Shown here: one piece after another, positions 45,020-55,351 of the stretch | Numbering within the stretch: position 1 is the stretch's first letter | How the letters are laid out: the number at the start of each line of letters is the position of its first letter | Origin: Stakelama pacifica | GTDB lineage: Bacteria; Pseudomonadota; Alphaproteobacteria; Sphingomonadales; Sphingomonadaceae | Assembly (NCBI RefSeq): GCF_004361835.1 | Contig: NZ_SNWD01000015.1 | Location: forward strand, 28,067-92,066 | DNA length: 64,000 bases | Reading direction: 5' to 3' | The notes under the pieces: model-generated | Told to the model about the DNA's origin: nothing | The model's input: only the letters and a program-made list of their open reading frames with translations | Databases searched by the model: none | Made by a program: the position numbers and the translations under genes

Positions 45020-45601
45020 TCACCCCGGCGGGATCAGACCGTCGCGTATCCCCGCCGCGAATTGCGCGCGAAGCGATTGCAGCGCGCAGTCCGATTCGCG
45101 CGGGCGTTCACGCGCTTCTTTGCCCTTGCGCAGCCGTTCGCGATCCTTTTCCGGCGGCTCGACCCGCTTGACCCGCACCCGCGCATAGCCCTGCTGACGG
45201 ATGCTCAGCGCTTCGGCTGCGCCGCGCGACAGATCGATCACCCGACCGGGACGGAACGGCCCGCGATCGTTGATCCGCACCAATATCGTCTTGCCGGTAT
45301 CGAGCGCCGTCACCTCGACATAGGTCGGCAGCGGCAGCGTCTTGTTCGCCGCGGTAATCCAGTCGGGACGGAATTTCTCGCCGTTCGCGGTCCGGTCCCC
45401 CGATTCATTGCCATACCAGCTGGCATAGCCGAGCACGTCATAATCGGGATCGATCTTCGGCACATAGGTTTCGCCCGCGACGCGATAAGGATTGCCGATC
45501 TTCACCGGATAGTCGGCAACGGGCCGATAGTTGCCGCCCGAACAGGCGCTTAGCGCAAGCCCCGCCGCGGCCGCCACAATCGCTGATCGCCGATAGGTCA
45601 T
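45020..45601 (-). CDS. rlpA: Septal ring lytic transglycosylase RlpA-family lipoprotein
   Basis: A 193-residue lipoprotein. The signal ends with the lipobox ALSAC (Cys20). The double-psi beta-barrel domain has the RlpA signature GYASWYGNESGDRTANGEKF, then ITAANKTLPLPTYVEV and ILVRINDRGPFRPGRVIDLS, which includes the catalytic Asp. The SPOR domain of full-size RlpA is missing, so it may not target septa the usual way. It cleaves or remodels peptidoglycan in the periplasm. The C-terminal tail is basic and low in complexity. ATG 45601 is chosen because it begins the signal peptide. Confidence 0.9.
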   Translation of the reverse strand: MTYRRSAIVAAAAGLALSACSGGNYRPVADYPVKIGNPYRVAGETYVPKIDPDYDVLGYASWYGNESGDRTANGEKFRPDWITAANKTLPLPTYVEVTALDTGKTILVRINDRGPFRPGRVIDLSRGAAEALSIRQQGYARVRVKRVEPPEKDRERLRKGKEARERPRESDCALQSLRAQFAAGIRDGLIPPG

Positions 45602-45701
45602 GTTCGTCCCGCTACCCAAAAGCGCGCAGCAGCGCCAGTCCCGGTGCGAAACCCATTTCGTCTATGGCACAAATGCTTCGCCCGTTTATTGTGATGCGCA
45701 C

Positions 45702-47690
45702 GTGCCCACTTTGCTCACCCTTTTCGTCAATGCGCTGCCTGCGCCGACACGCCGGTCGCTGGTCCGCGCAGATCCCGGGATGCTGCGCACCGCGCGCGGG
45801 GCGCGGGCGATGTTCGCCTTTCTGCTGACATTGCTGCTGTCGCTTCTGGTCGGGGCGATTGCGGGCGTGTCGGTGCTCGATTTTCTGATCGGCTTTCCGG
45901 TCACCGTCTTTTGCTGCGCGGCGATCGGCGACGACGAAACCCGGGCACGGATCGGCAAGATCGCTGCACTGGCACTGGCGGCGGGGCTCAGCTTCACCCT
46001 GTCGGCGCTGATCCATTCGACCTGGACCAACCATATCGTGTTCATCGCGGTGATCGGCGCGGCGGCCTATATGCGCCAATATGGCGGGCCGTGGATCCCG
46101 GTCGGGCTCGCTGCCAATGTTGCGTATTTTTTCGGCGCATTCCTGCAACCCGATACTGAGATGCTGCACTGGCAATGGGGCGGCGTAGTGATCGGCGCCG
46201 CCTGTGCGCTGATCGTGCATCAGCTTGTCGTGCCGCACCGGCCATGGCGGCGGATGCGCTGGTCGGTGATTGCGATCCGGATGCGGCTCGCCCGGTTGCT
46301 CGCGACCACCGCCGCGTTCGAACCCGGCGGCAATTCGAAGCCGCTGCGCGGCCAGCTCGACCGGGTGGCGGCGGCAGTCACCATTGCCGAGACCGAGCTG
46401 GAAAATCTCCCCGGCGGCCGGCTTGCCCATCGTCCGCTTGCCGAAGCGCTGATCGCGGTCCTCGTCCTTGCCGAGCGGCTGGCACTTCAGACCGAGGGCG
46501 ATCCGGCGCGCGCGTGCGCCCCCGAAACGCGCGCTGCGATGCGCGCTTTGTCGGAGGCGCTGCGCTGCGACCGGCCGCTGCCGCGCGCCGCGCCGCTCGA
46601 ACCGCTTGCCGATGCGATCGCGGAGCTGGATCGGGCGCGGCAATTGCCGCCCGACCATGATGCAGCGCGCAGCGTCGAAGCGCCCCCGCCCGCGCCGGTC
46701 AATGCCGTGCTTCGCCCCGCCATCCAGTCGGCATCGGCAGCGGCGCTCGCCATATTGGGCGGTGCGGCGCTCTCGCACGATCGCTGGTACTGGGCGGTCA
46801 TCACCGTGTTCGTAATGTTCACCGGCACCTATTCGCGCGGACAGGCGCTGGCCAAATCGATGAAGCGCACCTTCGGCACCTTTGCCGGGATTCTGGTCGC
46901 GATGGGGATTGTCTGGGCATTGCACGGCGATGTCCACGCCGCGCTGTTCCTGATGCCGGTGGCGATTTTTTGCGTCTTCTACGCCTATATCCAGTCCTAT
47001 ACCTGGATGGCGTTCTGGATCACAGTGGTCGTGGGACTGCTCTTTTCGGTCACCGGCCGGTTCACCGATCAGGTGATGCTGCTCCGGCTGGAGGAAACGG
47101 TGATCGGCGCGCTGGCCGGGATCATCGTCGCGACGCTGGTGCTGCCCCGTCGCACCGACGTTCATGCCCGCGATCAGTTCAATGCGCTGTGCAAGGCGGC
47201 GCAGGACACGGTGGAGGCAGCGCTGCCGTCGGGTGCGCTCGACCGGCTGGCGCTGACCGCCGCGCTGCATGATTTCGAAGCGAAACTCGCCGCGCTGCGC
47301 GAGGCGCTCGATCCGCTCCGCCTCATCCCCGCTCCGGCGGCGATGCGCCAGCGCGACCGCACGCAACGTCAGCTTGTCCTTACCAGCTACTGGATGCACG
47401 AAATCGCGCTGGCTGTGCGTCAGATGGACGGGCGCAAGGGCTGGCCGCCGCCTGCCGAGGCGCAATGCGCCGCGCATGACCTTGCCGGGCTTCTCTCCAT
47501 GATCGCGAAGCCGGGCTATGCCCCCGATGCCGATCCCGGGGACGACGGGCGCGACCGCCCGCTGCCACAGGAGGAAAGCGACCCGGTGCGCAGCCTGCTC
47601 CGCGCGAAAAAGGGACTTGCCGAGGCAATGATCGAAACCGCCCGGATGCTGACCGACCGTAGCCGGCAAAGCCGTGCCTTTCGCTTCTGA
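45702..47690 (+). CDS. FUSC-family inner-membrane protein
   Basis: A membrane protein of about 662 residues with two six-helix FUSC-type blocks separated by a cytoplasmic helical region (about residues 200-350). The first block begins MFAFLLTLLLSLLVGAIAGV and the second includes WAVITVFVMFTGTYSRGQAL and YIQSYTWMAFWITVVVGLLF. Family members (YccS/AaeB/fusaric acid resistance) export aromatic acids or act in envelope homeostasis; no partner fusion protein is nearby. The start is uncertain: GTG 45702 was chosen, but it could be earlier or later. Confidence 0.86.
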   Translation: MPTLLTLFVNALPAPTRRSLVRADPGMLRTARGARAMFAFLLTLLLSLLVGAIAGVSVLDFLIGFPVTVFCCAAIGDDETRARIGKIAALALAAGLSFTLSALIHSTWTNHIVFIAVIGAAAYMRQYGGPWIPVGLAANVAYFFGAFLQPDTEMLHWQWGGVVIGAACALIVHQLVVPHRPWRRMRWSVIAIRMRLARLLATTAAFEPGGNSKPLRGQLDRVAAAVTIAETELENLPGGRLAHRPLAEALIAVLVLAERLALQTEGDPARACAPETRAAMRALSEALRCDRPLPRAAPLEPLADAIAELDRARQLPPDHDAARSVEAPPPAPVNAVLRPAIQSASAAALAILGGAALSHDRWYWAVITVFVMFTGTYSRGQALAKSMKRTFGTFAGILVAMGIVWALHGDVHAALFLMPVAIFCVFYAYIQSYTWMAFWITVVVGLLFSVTGRFTDQVMLLRLEETVIGALAGIIVATLVLPRRTDVHARDQFNALCKAAQDTVEAALPSGALDRLALTAALHDFEAKLAALREALDPLRLIPAPAAMRQRDRTQRQLVLTSYWMHEIALAVRQMDGRKGWPPPAEAQCAAHDLAGLLSMIAKPGYAPDADPGDDGRDRPLPQEESDPVRSLLRAKKGLAEAMIETARMLTDRSRQSRAFRF

Positions 47691-47762
47691 TCCAGCCCGC
47701 CTCTACCGGGATTACAGGGGCTATCCGATTGACTCCGGAGGCTTGTTCCCGCAATAGGGCAT

Positions 47763-50534
47763 ATGGGATATGTTGCACCGCGCAAACCCTCGCAAGCCGA
47801 CGGGCTAGAGGATTTCATTTCCGACATGCTGAAATCGGGTGAATATCATGATCGGGATGATCTTGTCCGGGCGGCGCTTACGGCGTTGCACGATCAGCGC
47901 GCATCCCTGTCCCGTCCGGCATCCGACTGGCTGGTCTCAGGCGGTTCGTGCGGTGAAATGATCCGGGAAAAGGACTGGACGCAAACGCCGCTCGGTCCGG
48001 TTGCCGGCTGGTCGCTGGAAATGCGCGCTACGGTCGCCAATGTCGTCAATTCGCCGGTGGCGAAGGTGCTGATATGGGGCCCGCAACACATCCTGATCTA
48101 TAATGACGCTTATGTCCCGATTCTCGGGTCGCGCCATCCGGATGCGATGGGCGGTGCGGTGGAAACCGTGCTTCCCGAAGTGTGGGACTGGAACCGCAAG
48201 GTTCTGGACGCCGGTTTCCGGGGCGAACTGACCCGCTCGCGCGACGTTCCCATGACGCTGGAGCATGACGGTCAGACGCGCGATTTCGTCTTCGACCTTG
48301 CCTATACCCCGGTATATGAATCGGACGGCAGTGTCGGCGGCGTGCTGTGCACCGTGGTCGACAATACCAGCCGGGTGGAGGCGGAGCGCCGCCTCGCCAC
48401 CAGCAATCGCCGCTTCCGCACTGCCATGGACGCGGTGCACGGCGTGCTGTGGACAAACACCGCCGACGGCCGGATGATCGGCGAACAGCCCGGCTGGGCC
48501 GCGCTGACCGGCCAGTCGTTCGACGAATATCAGAATTACGGCTGGACCGACGCGGTTCATCCCAACGATCGCGAAGCCTCGATCACCACCTGGCAGGAAG
48601 CGGTCGCGACCCGCACCATGTTCGTTCACGAACATCGCGTCCGGCGCAATTGCGGAACCTGGCGCAATTTCGCGATTCGCGCGCTGCCCATCACCAATAG
48701 CGCGGGCGAGATCGAGGAATGGGTCGGCGTCCATACCGATATCACGCATCAACGCGCGGCAGAGGCGGCGCTGCGCGAACATGCCGCTGACCTTGCCCGC
48801 GAGATCCGCCATCGCGAGCGTGCCGAGGATCAGCTTCGCCAGCTCAACGAAACGCTCGAAAGCCGCGTGATCGAAGAGATCGGCACGCGCCGCGAGGCGG
48901 AGGCGAAGCTCGCTCAGGCGCAGAAGATGGAGATGATCGGCAAGCTGACCGGCGGCGTTGCGCATGATTTCAACAATCTGCTGCAGGTCGTGTCGGGCAA
49001 TCTGCAATTGCTGGCCAAGGATATCGCCGGCAACGCCAATGCCGAACGCCGCGTCGCCAATGCGATGGCGGGGATTTCGCGCGGTGCGAAGCTTGCCAGC
49101 CAGCTGCTCGCCTTCGGTCGCCGCCAGCCGCTCGAACCGAAGGTCGTCAACGCCACCCGCTTCGTGAAGGGCATGGACGATATGCTTCGCCGCGCGATCG
49201 GTGAAGCGATCGAGATCGAAACCGTGTTCAACGGCGGCCTGTGGAATACGTTCATCGATCCGGGCCAGATCGAAAATGCATTGCTCAACCTCGCCATCAA
49301 TGCGCGCGATGCGATGAACGGCGCGGGCAAGCTTACCATCGAACTCGCCAACGCCCATCTCGATGATGACTATGCCCGCACGCATGACGAAGTGGTGCCG
49401 GGCCAATATGTCATGCTCGCGGTCAGCGATACCGGCAGCGGCATGCCGCCCGAAATCGTTGAAAAGGTGTTCGAGCCGTTTTTCTCGACCAAGAGCGAGG
49501 GCAAGGGGTCGGGTCTTGGCCTCTCGATGGTTTATGGCTTCGTCAAACAATCGGGCGGCCATATCAAAATCTATTCCGAAGTCGGCCACGGCACCACGAT
49601 CAAGCTCTATCTGCCCCGCGCCATGGAGGCGGAGGATGTCGAGGTCGCGGTCGAAACCGGCCCGGTCACCGGCGGCACCGAAACCGTGCTGGTGGTCGAG
49701 GATGACGATGAAGTGCGCGCCACCGTGGTCGAGATGCTCTCGGATCTCGGCTATCGCGTGCTGAAAGCGGTCGATGCGCAAAACGCGCTCGCCGTGATCG
49801 AAAGCGGCATGGCGATCGACCTGCTGTTCACCGATGTCGTGATGCCCGGCAACCTGAAAAGCCCCGAACTTGCGCGCAAGGCACGCCAGCGCCTGCCCGA
49901 TATCGCGGTGCTGTTCACCTCCGGCTATACCGAAAATTCGATCGTCCATGGCGGGCGGCTCGATGCCGGGGTGGAGCTGCTCTCCAAACCCTATACCCGC
50001 GAAGCGCTGGCACGAAAGCTGCGCCATGTGCTTGCCAATGAAGCGCAGCGGCGCACCGCGAGCGAGGTCCGGCAGGCCCGCGAACCTTCGCCTGCACCGG
50101 CGGCGGAGGACGAACGCCCTGCGCAATCGGTCACCAGCCGCACCGTGCGCCCCACCGTGCTGGTGGTCGAGGACGATCCGCTGATTCTCGTCAACACCGC
50201 CGAACTGCTCGAAGCATCGGGCTATGCGGTGATCGAGGCGGCAAGCGCTGAAGAAGCGCTGACCGCGCTGCAAACCGCGCCGATCGAGATATTGGTGACC
50301 GACCTCAATCTGCCCGGCGCATCGGGGGCAGAGCTTGCCGTGCGCGCGCGGGCAATGCGCCCCGACGCGGCGATCGTCTATGCCACCGGGGATATCAGCT
50401 CGATCCATGCCGAACCGGGCGTAGCGGTGCTGCCCAAACCCTATGACAGCAACGCCCTGACCGCCGCAATCGAACGCGCCCGCAGTTCTGCTCCGGCTGA
50501 ACCCGAACGCACGGCGGTGGACGCGGCGGAATAA
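47763..50534 (+). CDS. Hybrid sensor histidine kinase with ParD-like N terminus and two receiver domains
   Basis: A 923-residue kinase. Residues 1-50 hold a ParD-like ribbon-helix-helix segment: [20 protein letters not shown] then [11 protein letters not shown]. Two PAS domains follow (about 65-210 and 225-345), then a coiled coil, a phosphoacceptor His401 in [12 protein letters not shown], and a HATPase domain with N box [11 protein letters not shown]1 [16 protein letters not shown] and G2 [10 protein letters not shown]. Two receiver domains follow, with Asp691 in FTDVVMPG and Asp847 in VTDLNLPG. No membrane helix is seen, so it is a cytosolic kinase sensing an internal signal. No separate regulator lies nearby. 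The ParD-like part may dimerise or bind DNA. ATG 47763 has AGGG upstream. Confidence 0.92.
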   Translation: MGYVAPRKPSQADGLEDFISDMLKSGEYHDRDDLVRAALTALHDQRASLSRPASDWLVSGGSCGEMIREKDWTQTPLGPVAGWSLEMRATVANVVNSPVAKVLIWGPQHILIYNDAYVPILGSRHPDAMGGAVETVLPEVWDWNRKVLDAGFRGELTRSRDVPMTLEHDGQTRDFVFDLAYTPVYESDGSVGGVLCTVVDNTSRVEAERRLATSNRRFRTAMDAVHGVLWTNTADGRMIGEQPGWAALTGQSFDEYQNYGWTDAVHPNDREASITTWQEAVATRTMFVHEHRVRRNCGTWRNFAIRALPITNSAGEIEEWVGVHTDITHQRAAEAALREHAADLAREIRHRERAEDQLRQLNETLESRVIEEIGTRREAEAKLAQAQKMEMIGKLTGGVAHDFNNLLQVVSGNLQLLAKDIAGNANAERRVANAMAGISRGAKLASQLLAFGRRQPLEPKVVNATRFVKGMDDMLRRAIGEAIEIETVFNGGLWNTFIDPGQIENALLNLAINARDAMNGAGKLTIELANAHLDDDYARTHDEVVPGQYVMLAVSDTGSGMPPEIVEKVFEPFFSTKSEGKGSGLGLSMVYGFVKQSGGHIKIYSEVGHGTTIKLYLPRAMEAEDVEVAVETGPVTGGTETVLVVEDDDEVRATVVEMLSDLGYRVLKAVDAQNALAVIESGMAIDLLFTDVVMPGNLKSPELARKARQRLPDIAVLFTSGYTENSIVHGGRLDAGVELLSKPYTREALARKLRHVLANEAQRRTASEVRQAREPSPAPAAEDERPAQSVTSRTVRPTVLVVEDDPLILVNTAELLEASGYAVIEAASAEEALTALQTAPIEILVTDLNLPGASGAELAVRARAMRPDAAIVYATGDISSIHAEPGVAVLPKPYDSNALTAAIERARSSAPAEPERTAVDAAE

Positions 50535-50560
50535 ACGCCGCGCCTGTCATCTGCTGACGC

Positions 50561-51622
50561 TCAGGGAATGATCCGTTCATCCCGCAACTGTTGGAACAGA
50601 TCGAAAAACGACTCGTCCGTCGACTGATAACCGGTGAAACCCAGCTTCCGGCTCTTCGACATATCGGTCACCACTTCGATCGGCCGCCCCAGATCGGCAT
50701 CGCTGTGCCAGGGAGAGGCCAGCCGCGTCAGGTCCGCTTCGATCAGCCCTTCCCGCTCGGCAATGGAGCGCCAGATTGCCGCATCCCCGGCCATCTGCTG
50801 CTCCAATGGGCGCACGGTGCCATCGAAGGGGGCAGGTTCGATCTCGAACCACTGCGCGATCCGGCGCCACATCCAGCGCCAGCGGAATATGTCACCATTA
50901 ACGATGTTGAACGCCTCGTTTGCGGCTTGCGGCGTTTCTGCAGCCCATATGAGTTGCTCGGCCAGTTGTCGGGCATCGGTCATATCCGTCAGCCCGTCCC
51001 ACTGAACCGCTGAACCCGGAAACGTGAAGGGGCGCCCCGTTTCACGGCACAGGATGGCATATACGGCCAGCGTAGTACTCATATTCATCGCATTGCCGAC
51101 CGCCTTTCCGACGACGGTGTGCGGGCGATGCACCGACCAGTTGAAGCCGTCGCGCTCGGCAGCAGCAAAGAGTTCGTCCTCCTGCGCATAATAGAAATTG
51201 GCGACGTCCAGCCGCCCCTGATCCTCGCGGAAGGGAGTTTGCGGCATCGCGCCCTTCGCATAGGCATCGAACGGCCCGAGATAATGTTTCAGGCCCGTCA
51301 CCAGCGCTACATGGCGCGGCCGGCGAGGCTTGGCCAGCCCGTTCAACAGGTTGCGGACCATCGCACCATTTACGCGGATATTCTCTGCCTCGCTGTCACG
51401 GCGCAACCATGTCGTGAGGAACACCGCATCCGGGTGGACATCTTTCAGCGCGTCAGCCGTCGCCTGCGCATCCTGCAAATCCGCCGCCACGGGGATCAGT
51501 CCGTCCCGCGCCACCGGCCGCCGCGCCAGCCCATATACCTGCCATCCTTTTTCGATCAGCAGCGATGCCGTCGCACTGCCGCCAATCCCGCTGGCACCGA
51601 CCACCAAAGCCGTCTTACTCAT
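50561..51622 (-). CDS. PRISE-family NAD(P)H-dependent enone reductase-like SDR
   Basis: A 353-residue extended SDR resembling the plant progesterone 5-beta-reductase/iridoid synthase (PRISE) family. VVGASGIGGSATASLL is the cofactor site, TTWLRRDSEAENIRVNGAMV matches the family region, and KHYLGPFDAYAKGAMPQTPF, NFYYAQEDEL, WSVHRPHTVVGKAVGN and GDIFRWRWMW follow in the same order as in the plant enzymes. It may reduce activated C=C bonds. ATG 51622 is preceded by GGACGG. It is divergent from an HxlR regulator, which likely controls it. Confidence 0.88.
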   Translation of the reverse strand: MSKTALVVGASGIGGSATASLLIEKGWQVYGLARRPVARDGLIPVAADLQDAQATADALKDVHPDAVFLTTWLRRDSEAENIRVNGAMVRNLLNGLAKPRRPRHVALVTGLKHYLGPFDAYAKGAMPQTPFREDQGRLDVANFYYAQEDELFAAAERDGFNWSVHRPHTVVGKAVGNAMNMSTTLAVYAILCRETGRPFTFPGSAVQWDGLTDMTDARQLAEQLIWAAETPQAANEAFNIVNGDIFRWRWMWRRIAQWFEIEPAPFDGTVRPLEQQMAGDAAIWRSIAEREGLIEADLTRLASPWHSDADLGRPIEVVTDMSKSRKLGFTGYQSTDESFFDLFQQLRDERIIP

Positions 51623-51719
51623 GCCGTCCTCCTTCACTTGTTCGACAAGGAACTAGGCAGAGCACGCCGATCCTTCTAGACGGCACCAGATTGGGACATA
51701 GGCACCGAAAGGTAACCAG

Positions 51720-52100
51720 ATGCGGCCCGGCACCCCGGAACAGGAATGGCGTGAAGATTGCGCACCGCGCCGCGTGATGGAACTCTTCACAACGAAATGG
51801 ACCAGCATGATCCTGCATACGTTGCACGCGCGGCATGATGGCGCAGCGCGCCACGGCGTCCTGCATCGCAGTCTGCCGGGCATTTCGAAAAAGATGCTGA
51901 CCCAGACGCTTCGCGAGATGGAAGAAAGCGGCCTTGTCTCCCGCCATGTCGAACAGGTGGTGCCCCCGGCGGTCGAATATCGCCTGACGCCGCTCGGGGA
52001 GCGTTTTGTCGAACCGGTCGAACTGCTGTACGCATGGGGGCGCGACAATGCCGATGCGCTTGACGCGCTCACTCCCCGGGCAACCTCCCGCCGGGGCTGA
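51720..52100 (+). CDS. HxlR-family transcriptional regulator
   Basis: A 126-residue winged helix regulator of the HxlR/MarR-like type. CAPRRVMELFTTKWTSMILH opens the domain, LPGISKKMLTQTLREMEESG is the recognition region and VVPPAVEYRLTPLGERFVEP is the wing. HxlR proteins usually sense electrophiles through a Cys near the N terminus, here Cys14. It is divergent from the PRISE-type reductase gene, the usual arrangement for a regulator and its target. Confidence 0.92.
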   Translation: MRPGTPEQEWREDCAPRRVMELFTTKWTSMILHTLHARHDGAARHGVLHRSLPGISKKMLTQTLREMEESGLVSRHVEQVVPPAVEYRLTPLGERFVEPVELLYAWGRDNADALDALTPRATSRRG

Positions 52101-52112
52101 GCGCGCCGGGCC

Positions 52113-53000
52113 TCAGCCTTTCAGCGCCTCGGCGAACAGCACGCTCATCCGCTCCCACGCCTTTTCCGCCGCTGCCTTGTCATAAGCGGGGCTGTCGATC
52201 ACGCACCAGCCATGATCGGCGGGATAGACCTCGATCTCCGCCTCGCGCCCGGCAGCCTCCGCCGCCGCGCGCAGCTTCACCTTCGCCTCCGGGTCCTTCG
52301 CATCGTCATTCTGCGCGATCGCGAACAGGAATGATGCGCGCGTTTTGTCGAGCAGGCGGTGCGGGCTTTGCGGATCGTCTTCCTTCGCCAGCCCCGCGCC
52401 GTGGAACGACGCCGCCGCGCGTACGCGTTCGGGCACGGCGGCCGCGCTGAACACCGTGAACGGCCCGCCCATACAATAGCCGTTGGTGCCGACGCCGCGC
52501 GTGCTGTCGACCGAATCCTGTTTGTCGAGCCAGCCGATCATCGCCCCGGCATCGCTGCCGATCGCATCGGCGGTCAGCTTTTCGCGCCAGGGACCGACCT
52601 TCTCGAACCCGTTTTGCGAACGAAACGCGTTGAAATCCTCGAATTGCGGCACCTTCGTATCGCGATAATAGGGATTGGCGACCAGCACCGCATAGCCCTG
52701 CCCGGCCAGCCGCCGCGCCATCACCTTGAACGCTTCGCGCAACCCCGCAATGTCGGGCCAGGTCACCACCGCCGGATAGCTGCCCGACGCAGGCCGGACG
52801 AAAAACGCATCCATCGTCCCGTCTTTCGTGACGATGCTGACCATATCCTCGCGCAGCCCCTCGCCCGCATTGGCCGCAGCGCCGCGCGTACAGGCAGCCA
52901 CCGCCCCCGCCGCCGTGAGCGCGGCAAAATGCCGCCGGTTGAGCGACCAGTCATAGCCCTTCTCAGCGGTCCATTCGTTCACAGTGTCGCGTTCGCACAT
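52113..53000 (-). CDS. Tat-exported dienelactone hydrolase-family protein
   Basis: A 295-residue alpha/beta hydrolase of the dienelactone hydrolase family. The N terminus carries LNRRHFAALTAAGAVAACTR, a twin-arginine-like signal ending in a possible lipobox Cys. The catalytic Cys lies in NGYCMGGPF and a His in YPADHGWCVID. It probably hydrolyses an ester or lactone in the periplasm. ATG 53000 is chosen; an earlier in-frame start would precede an unusual leader. It converges with the HxlR gene. Confidence 0.86.
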   Translation of the reverse strand: MCERDTVNEWTAEKGYDWSLNRRHFAALTAAGAVAACTRGAAANAGEGLREDMVSIVTKDGTMDAFFVRPASGSYPAVVTWPDIAGLREAFKVMARRLAGQGYAVLVANPYYRDTKVPQFEDFNAFRSQNGFEKVGPWREKLTADAIGSDAGAMIGWLDKQDSVDSTRGVGTNGYCMGGPFTVFSAAAVPERVRAAASFHGAGLAKEDDPQSPHRLLDKTRASFLFAIAQNDDAKDPEAKVKLRAAAEAAGREAEIEVYPADHGWCVIDSPAYDKAAAEKAWERMSVLFAEALKG

Positions 53001-53226
53001 CACAAAATCTCCTGCGCCCGCCCCGGCCCCGCGCACCATAGCGCGCCGCAGCCATAGTGAAAGGGTAGTGTCGGCTTTCCGCACTTTCAGCCCTGCCGAA
53101 AGTCAACGCCGCTTCCCGAAGCCGATCGATGGCGAGCCTCTCAGAGAGTCCCGTTTGATAACAAGCAACGGGACGCGCGCGGTCGAAAGGCGCGTTAGCG
53201 GATTGCCTCCATCAAGGAGGAAATCA

Positions 53227-53979
53227 ATGAAATTACTGGACGGCAAAGTCGCGATCATCACGGGTGCCAGTTCCGGCATCGGGAAGGCGGCTGCGAAACT
53301 GTTTGCCGCGCACGGGGCGTCCGTGGTGCTCGTCGCCCGGCGGGAAGCCGCGCTGAAATCAGCGATCGACGAGATCGAAGACCAGGGTGGCCGCGCGCTC
53401 GCCGTCGTCGGCGACGTCATGGAAGCGGGCACGCACGATGAGGCGGTTGCTGCTGCACAAGCGACATTCGGCGGCTTGCACATCGCGTTCAACAATGCGG
53501 GCACGGTCGGAACCATGGGCCCGCTCGCCGGGATTGAGCCTCGCCAATGGGCGGAAGTGCTGGCGGTCAATCTGACCGCGGCCTTTCTCGCCACCCGCGC
53601 GCAGGTTCCTGCCATGATCGGGCAAGGGGGCGGCGCGCTCGTCTTCACCAGCAGCTTCGTCGGCAACAGCGTGGGACTGCCGGGCATGGGGGCCTATGGT
53701 GCAGCCAAAGCGGGCCTTATGGGCCTGGTCCGAGGCATCACGGCCGATTATGCCGCATCCGGCATCCGCGCCAACGCCCTGCTGCCCGGCGGCACCGCTA
53801 CCGACATGGCGGGCGATGACGCCCAGCGCGAATGGGCTGCCGGCCTCCACGCGATGAAGCGGATCGCCCGGCCCGAGGAGATCGCTCAGGCAGCGCTGTT
53901 CCTCGCCAGCGATATGTCGAGTTTCGTTACAGGATCGGCGCTCTGGGCAGATGGCGGCAACGCCGCCGTGAAACTTTAG
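53227..53979 (+). CDS. Short-chain dehydrogenase/reductase
   Basis: A 250-residue classical SDR with cofactor motif TGASSGIG, NNAG, active-site Ser in FTSSFVGNS and catalytic YGAAK. The C terminus FVTGSALWADGGNAAVKL fits the family. The substrate is not predictable. ATG 53227 follows AAGGAGG at a good distance. It stands alone, divergent from the dienelactone hydrolase gene. Confidence 0.92.
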   Translation: MKLLDGKVAIITGASSGIGKAAAKLFAAHGASVVLVARREAALKSAIDEIEDQGGRALAVVGDVMEAGTHDEAVAAAQATFGGLHIAFNNAGTVGTMGPLAGIEPRQWAEVLAVNLTAAFLATRAQVPAMIGQGGGALVFTSSFVGNSVGLPGMGAYGAAKAGLMGLVRGITADYAASGIRANALLPGGTATDMAGDDAQREWAAGLHAMKRIARPEEIAQAALFLASDMSSFVTGSALWADGGNAAVKL

Positions 53980-54375
53980 CCGGTTCTCATAAGCGGCGGC
54001 TTCCAGCGCCCAAAGCGCGGAGGCCGCCGTCCGGCCCGAACCGGGATCGTTTCCGGGATGGCGGCTGGCCATCCGCCGCGCAAAGGTCAACAGTCCCCTA
54101 CCCCATGCCCATCATTCACCGCGCATTTCCGTTAGCGGTCGTTCACGGTTTCCCGACCCTGCCCTCTCGTCCTGCGCCGGTCGAAACCGATCCCGACCGC
54201 CTGTCCCGGCAAGTGGCGAAGGGGACAGCACTTCTGTCCCGAAGCGATCGCCTTCGCCCGGCCTGCTGTCAGGCCGCACCCGGTCCGGCACCCACGCCAC
54301 CCGAACCGCGCGCGCCGGCGAACCATGCGGAACCGCTCGCCCTGCAACCATAACCGGCAACGCGGCCCCTGCCTC
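53980..54375. other. Gene-free stretch between convergent genes
   Basis: 396 bases. A GC-rich inverted segment near 53993-54030 could be a terminator hairpin but lacks a T tract. No gene, promoter or RNA recognised. Confidence 0.55.
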
Positions 54376-55269
54376 TCACATCCCGGCGTCATCCCCCGCC
54401 TCGAACCGCAATTTCGCGACCACGGGAAAGTGGTCCGACGGATAGACCTTGCCTTCATGAAATGTGTCGGTCGTGTCGCTCAGCACATCGAAGCCGCGCA
54501 CGAAGATATAGTCGATCCGCCGGTCGGCCGTCCCGGTAAAATCGTGAAAGCTGTTATCCGGCCCCTTGCTCACCTTTGCCGCTTCGCGCGCATCGGTCAG
54601 TGCCTCAGCAAAAGTCGCATAGGCTTCGCTATCGGGCCGGGCGTTCATGTCCCCGGCCAGCACCAGCGGCATGCCTTTCGCCATATCGGGCAGGCGCGCG
54701 ACGATCTGCGCAGCCGAACGTTGCCGCGCCTCGGCGTCGACATCGCGATGGGCAAGATGCGTGTCGAGGAACAGGAAGCGGTGCGCGTCCGCCCCCTTCG
54801 TCTCGAACACCGCCCAGTTGACATTGCGCGGCAGATCGACGCCCCAGCTCATGCTGCCCGGCTTGTCGGGCGTATCCGACAGCCAGAATTCGCCGTGGCG
54901 GAGCAGGGTCAGCCGGTCGGGGCGATAGAAAATCCCCATATGCTCGTCATCATGCCCGCCGCGCCGGTCGATCCCGAACCAGCGATAGTCGGGCAGCGCG
55001 CGAACGATATCGTCGCCCTGCCGCTTGAGCAGCTCCTGCGTCCCGATGACATCGGGATGCGCCGCCCGGATCGTCGCAATCGCCACCGGCCGCCGCTCGG
55101 GCCAGCTATGCTCGCCCGTATCCGAAGCATAGCGCACATTGAACGACATGACGGTCAGGTCCGCCGCCCCGGACGTCTGCGCCAGCGCAGGCGCGCTCAC
55201 CGCCAAAAGCGCGACCGCCACCGCTGCTACCCTCGCGCCGCCGACGCGCTGTAATACCCGAAATTTCAT
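54376..55269 (-). CDS. Secreted endonuclease/exonuclease/phosphatase-family protein
   Basis: A 297-residue protein with signal peptide (MKFRVLQRVGGARVAAVAVA then LLAVSAPALAQ). The EEP fold motifs are present: VMSFNVRYASDTGEHSWPER, DVIGTQEL, LFLDTHLAHRDVDAE, LAGDMNARPDSEAY, RIDYIFVRGF and PSDHFPVVAKLRF. It is likely a periplasmic phosphodiesterase or nuclease. ATG 55269 is selected because it opens the signal peptide. It converges with the SDR gene. Confidence 0.92.
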   Translation of the reverse strand: MKFRVLQRVGGARVAAVAVALLAVSAPALAQTSGAADLTVMSFNVRYASDTGEHSWPERRPVAIATIRAAHPDVIGTQELLKRQGDDIVRALPDYRWFGIDRRGGHDDEHMGIFYRPDRLTLLRHGEFWLSDTPDKPGSMSWGVDLPRNVNWAVFETKGADAHRFLFLDTHLAHRDVDAEARQRSAAQIVARLPDMAKGMPLVLAGDMNARPDSEAYATFAEALTDAREAAKVSKGPDNSFHDFTGTADRRIDYIFVRGFDVLSDTTDTFHEGKVYPSDHFPVVAKLRFEAGDDAGM

Positions 55270-55351
55270 GACCGCTACTCCCAGATACGCCAACCTCTCC
55301 GGGTGCATAGCTGCCATGTGCGTCGCTATTGTTGCAAGCGGCGAGCGGGCG

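Noticed and set aside
45612..47669. A 685-codon minus-strand frame opposite the FUSC gene
   Set aside because: Antisense to a gene with clear membrane helices and with no domain of its own.
53993..54030. Possible terminator in the gap between convergent genes
   Set aside because: The inverted segment is imperfect and has no T tract on either strand.
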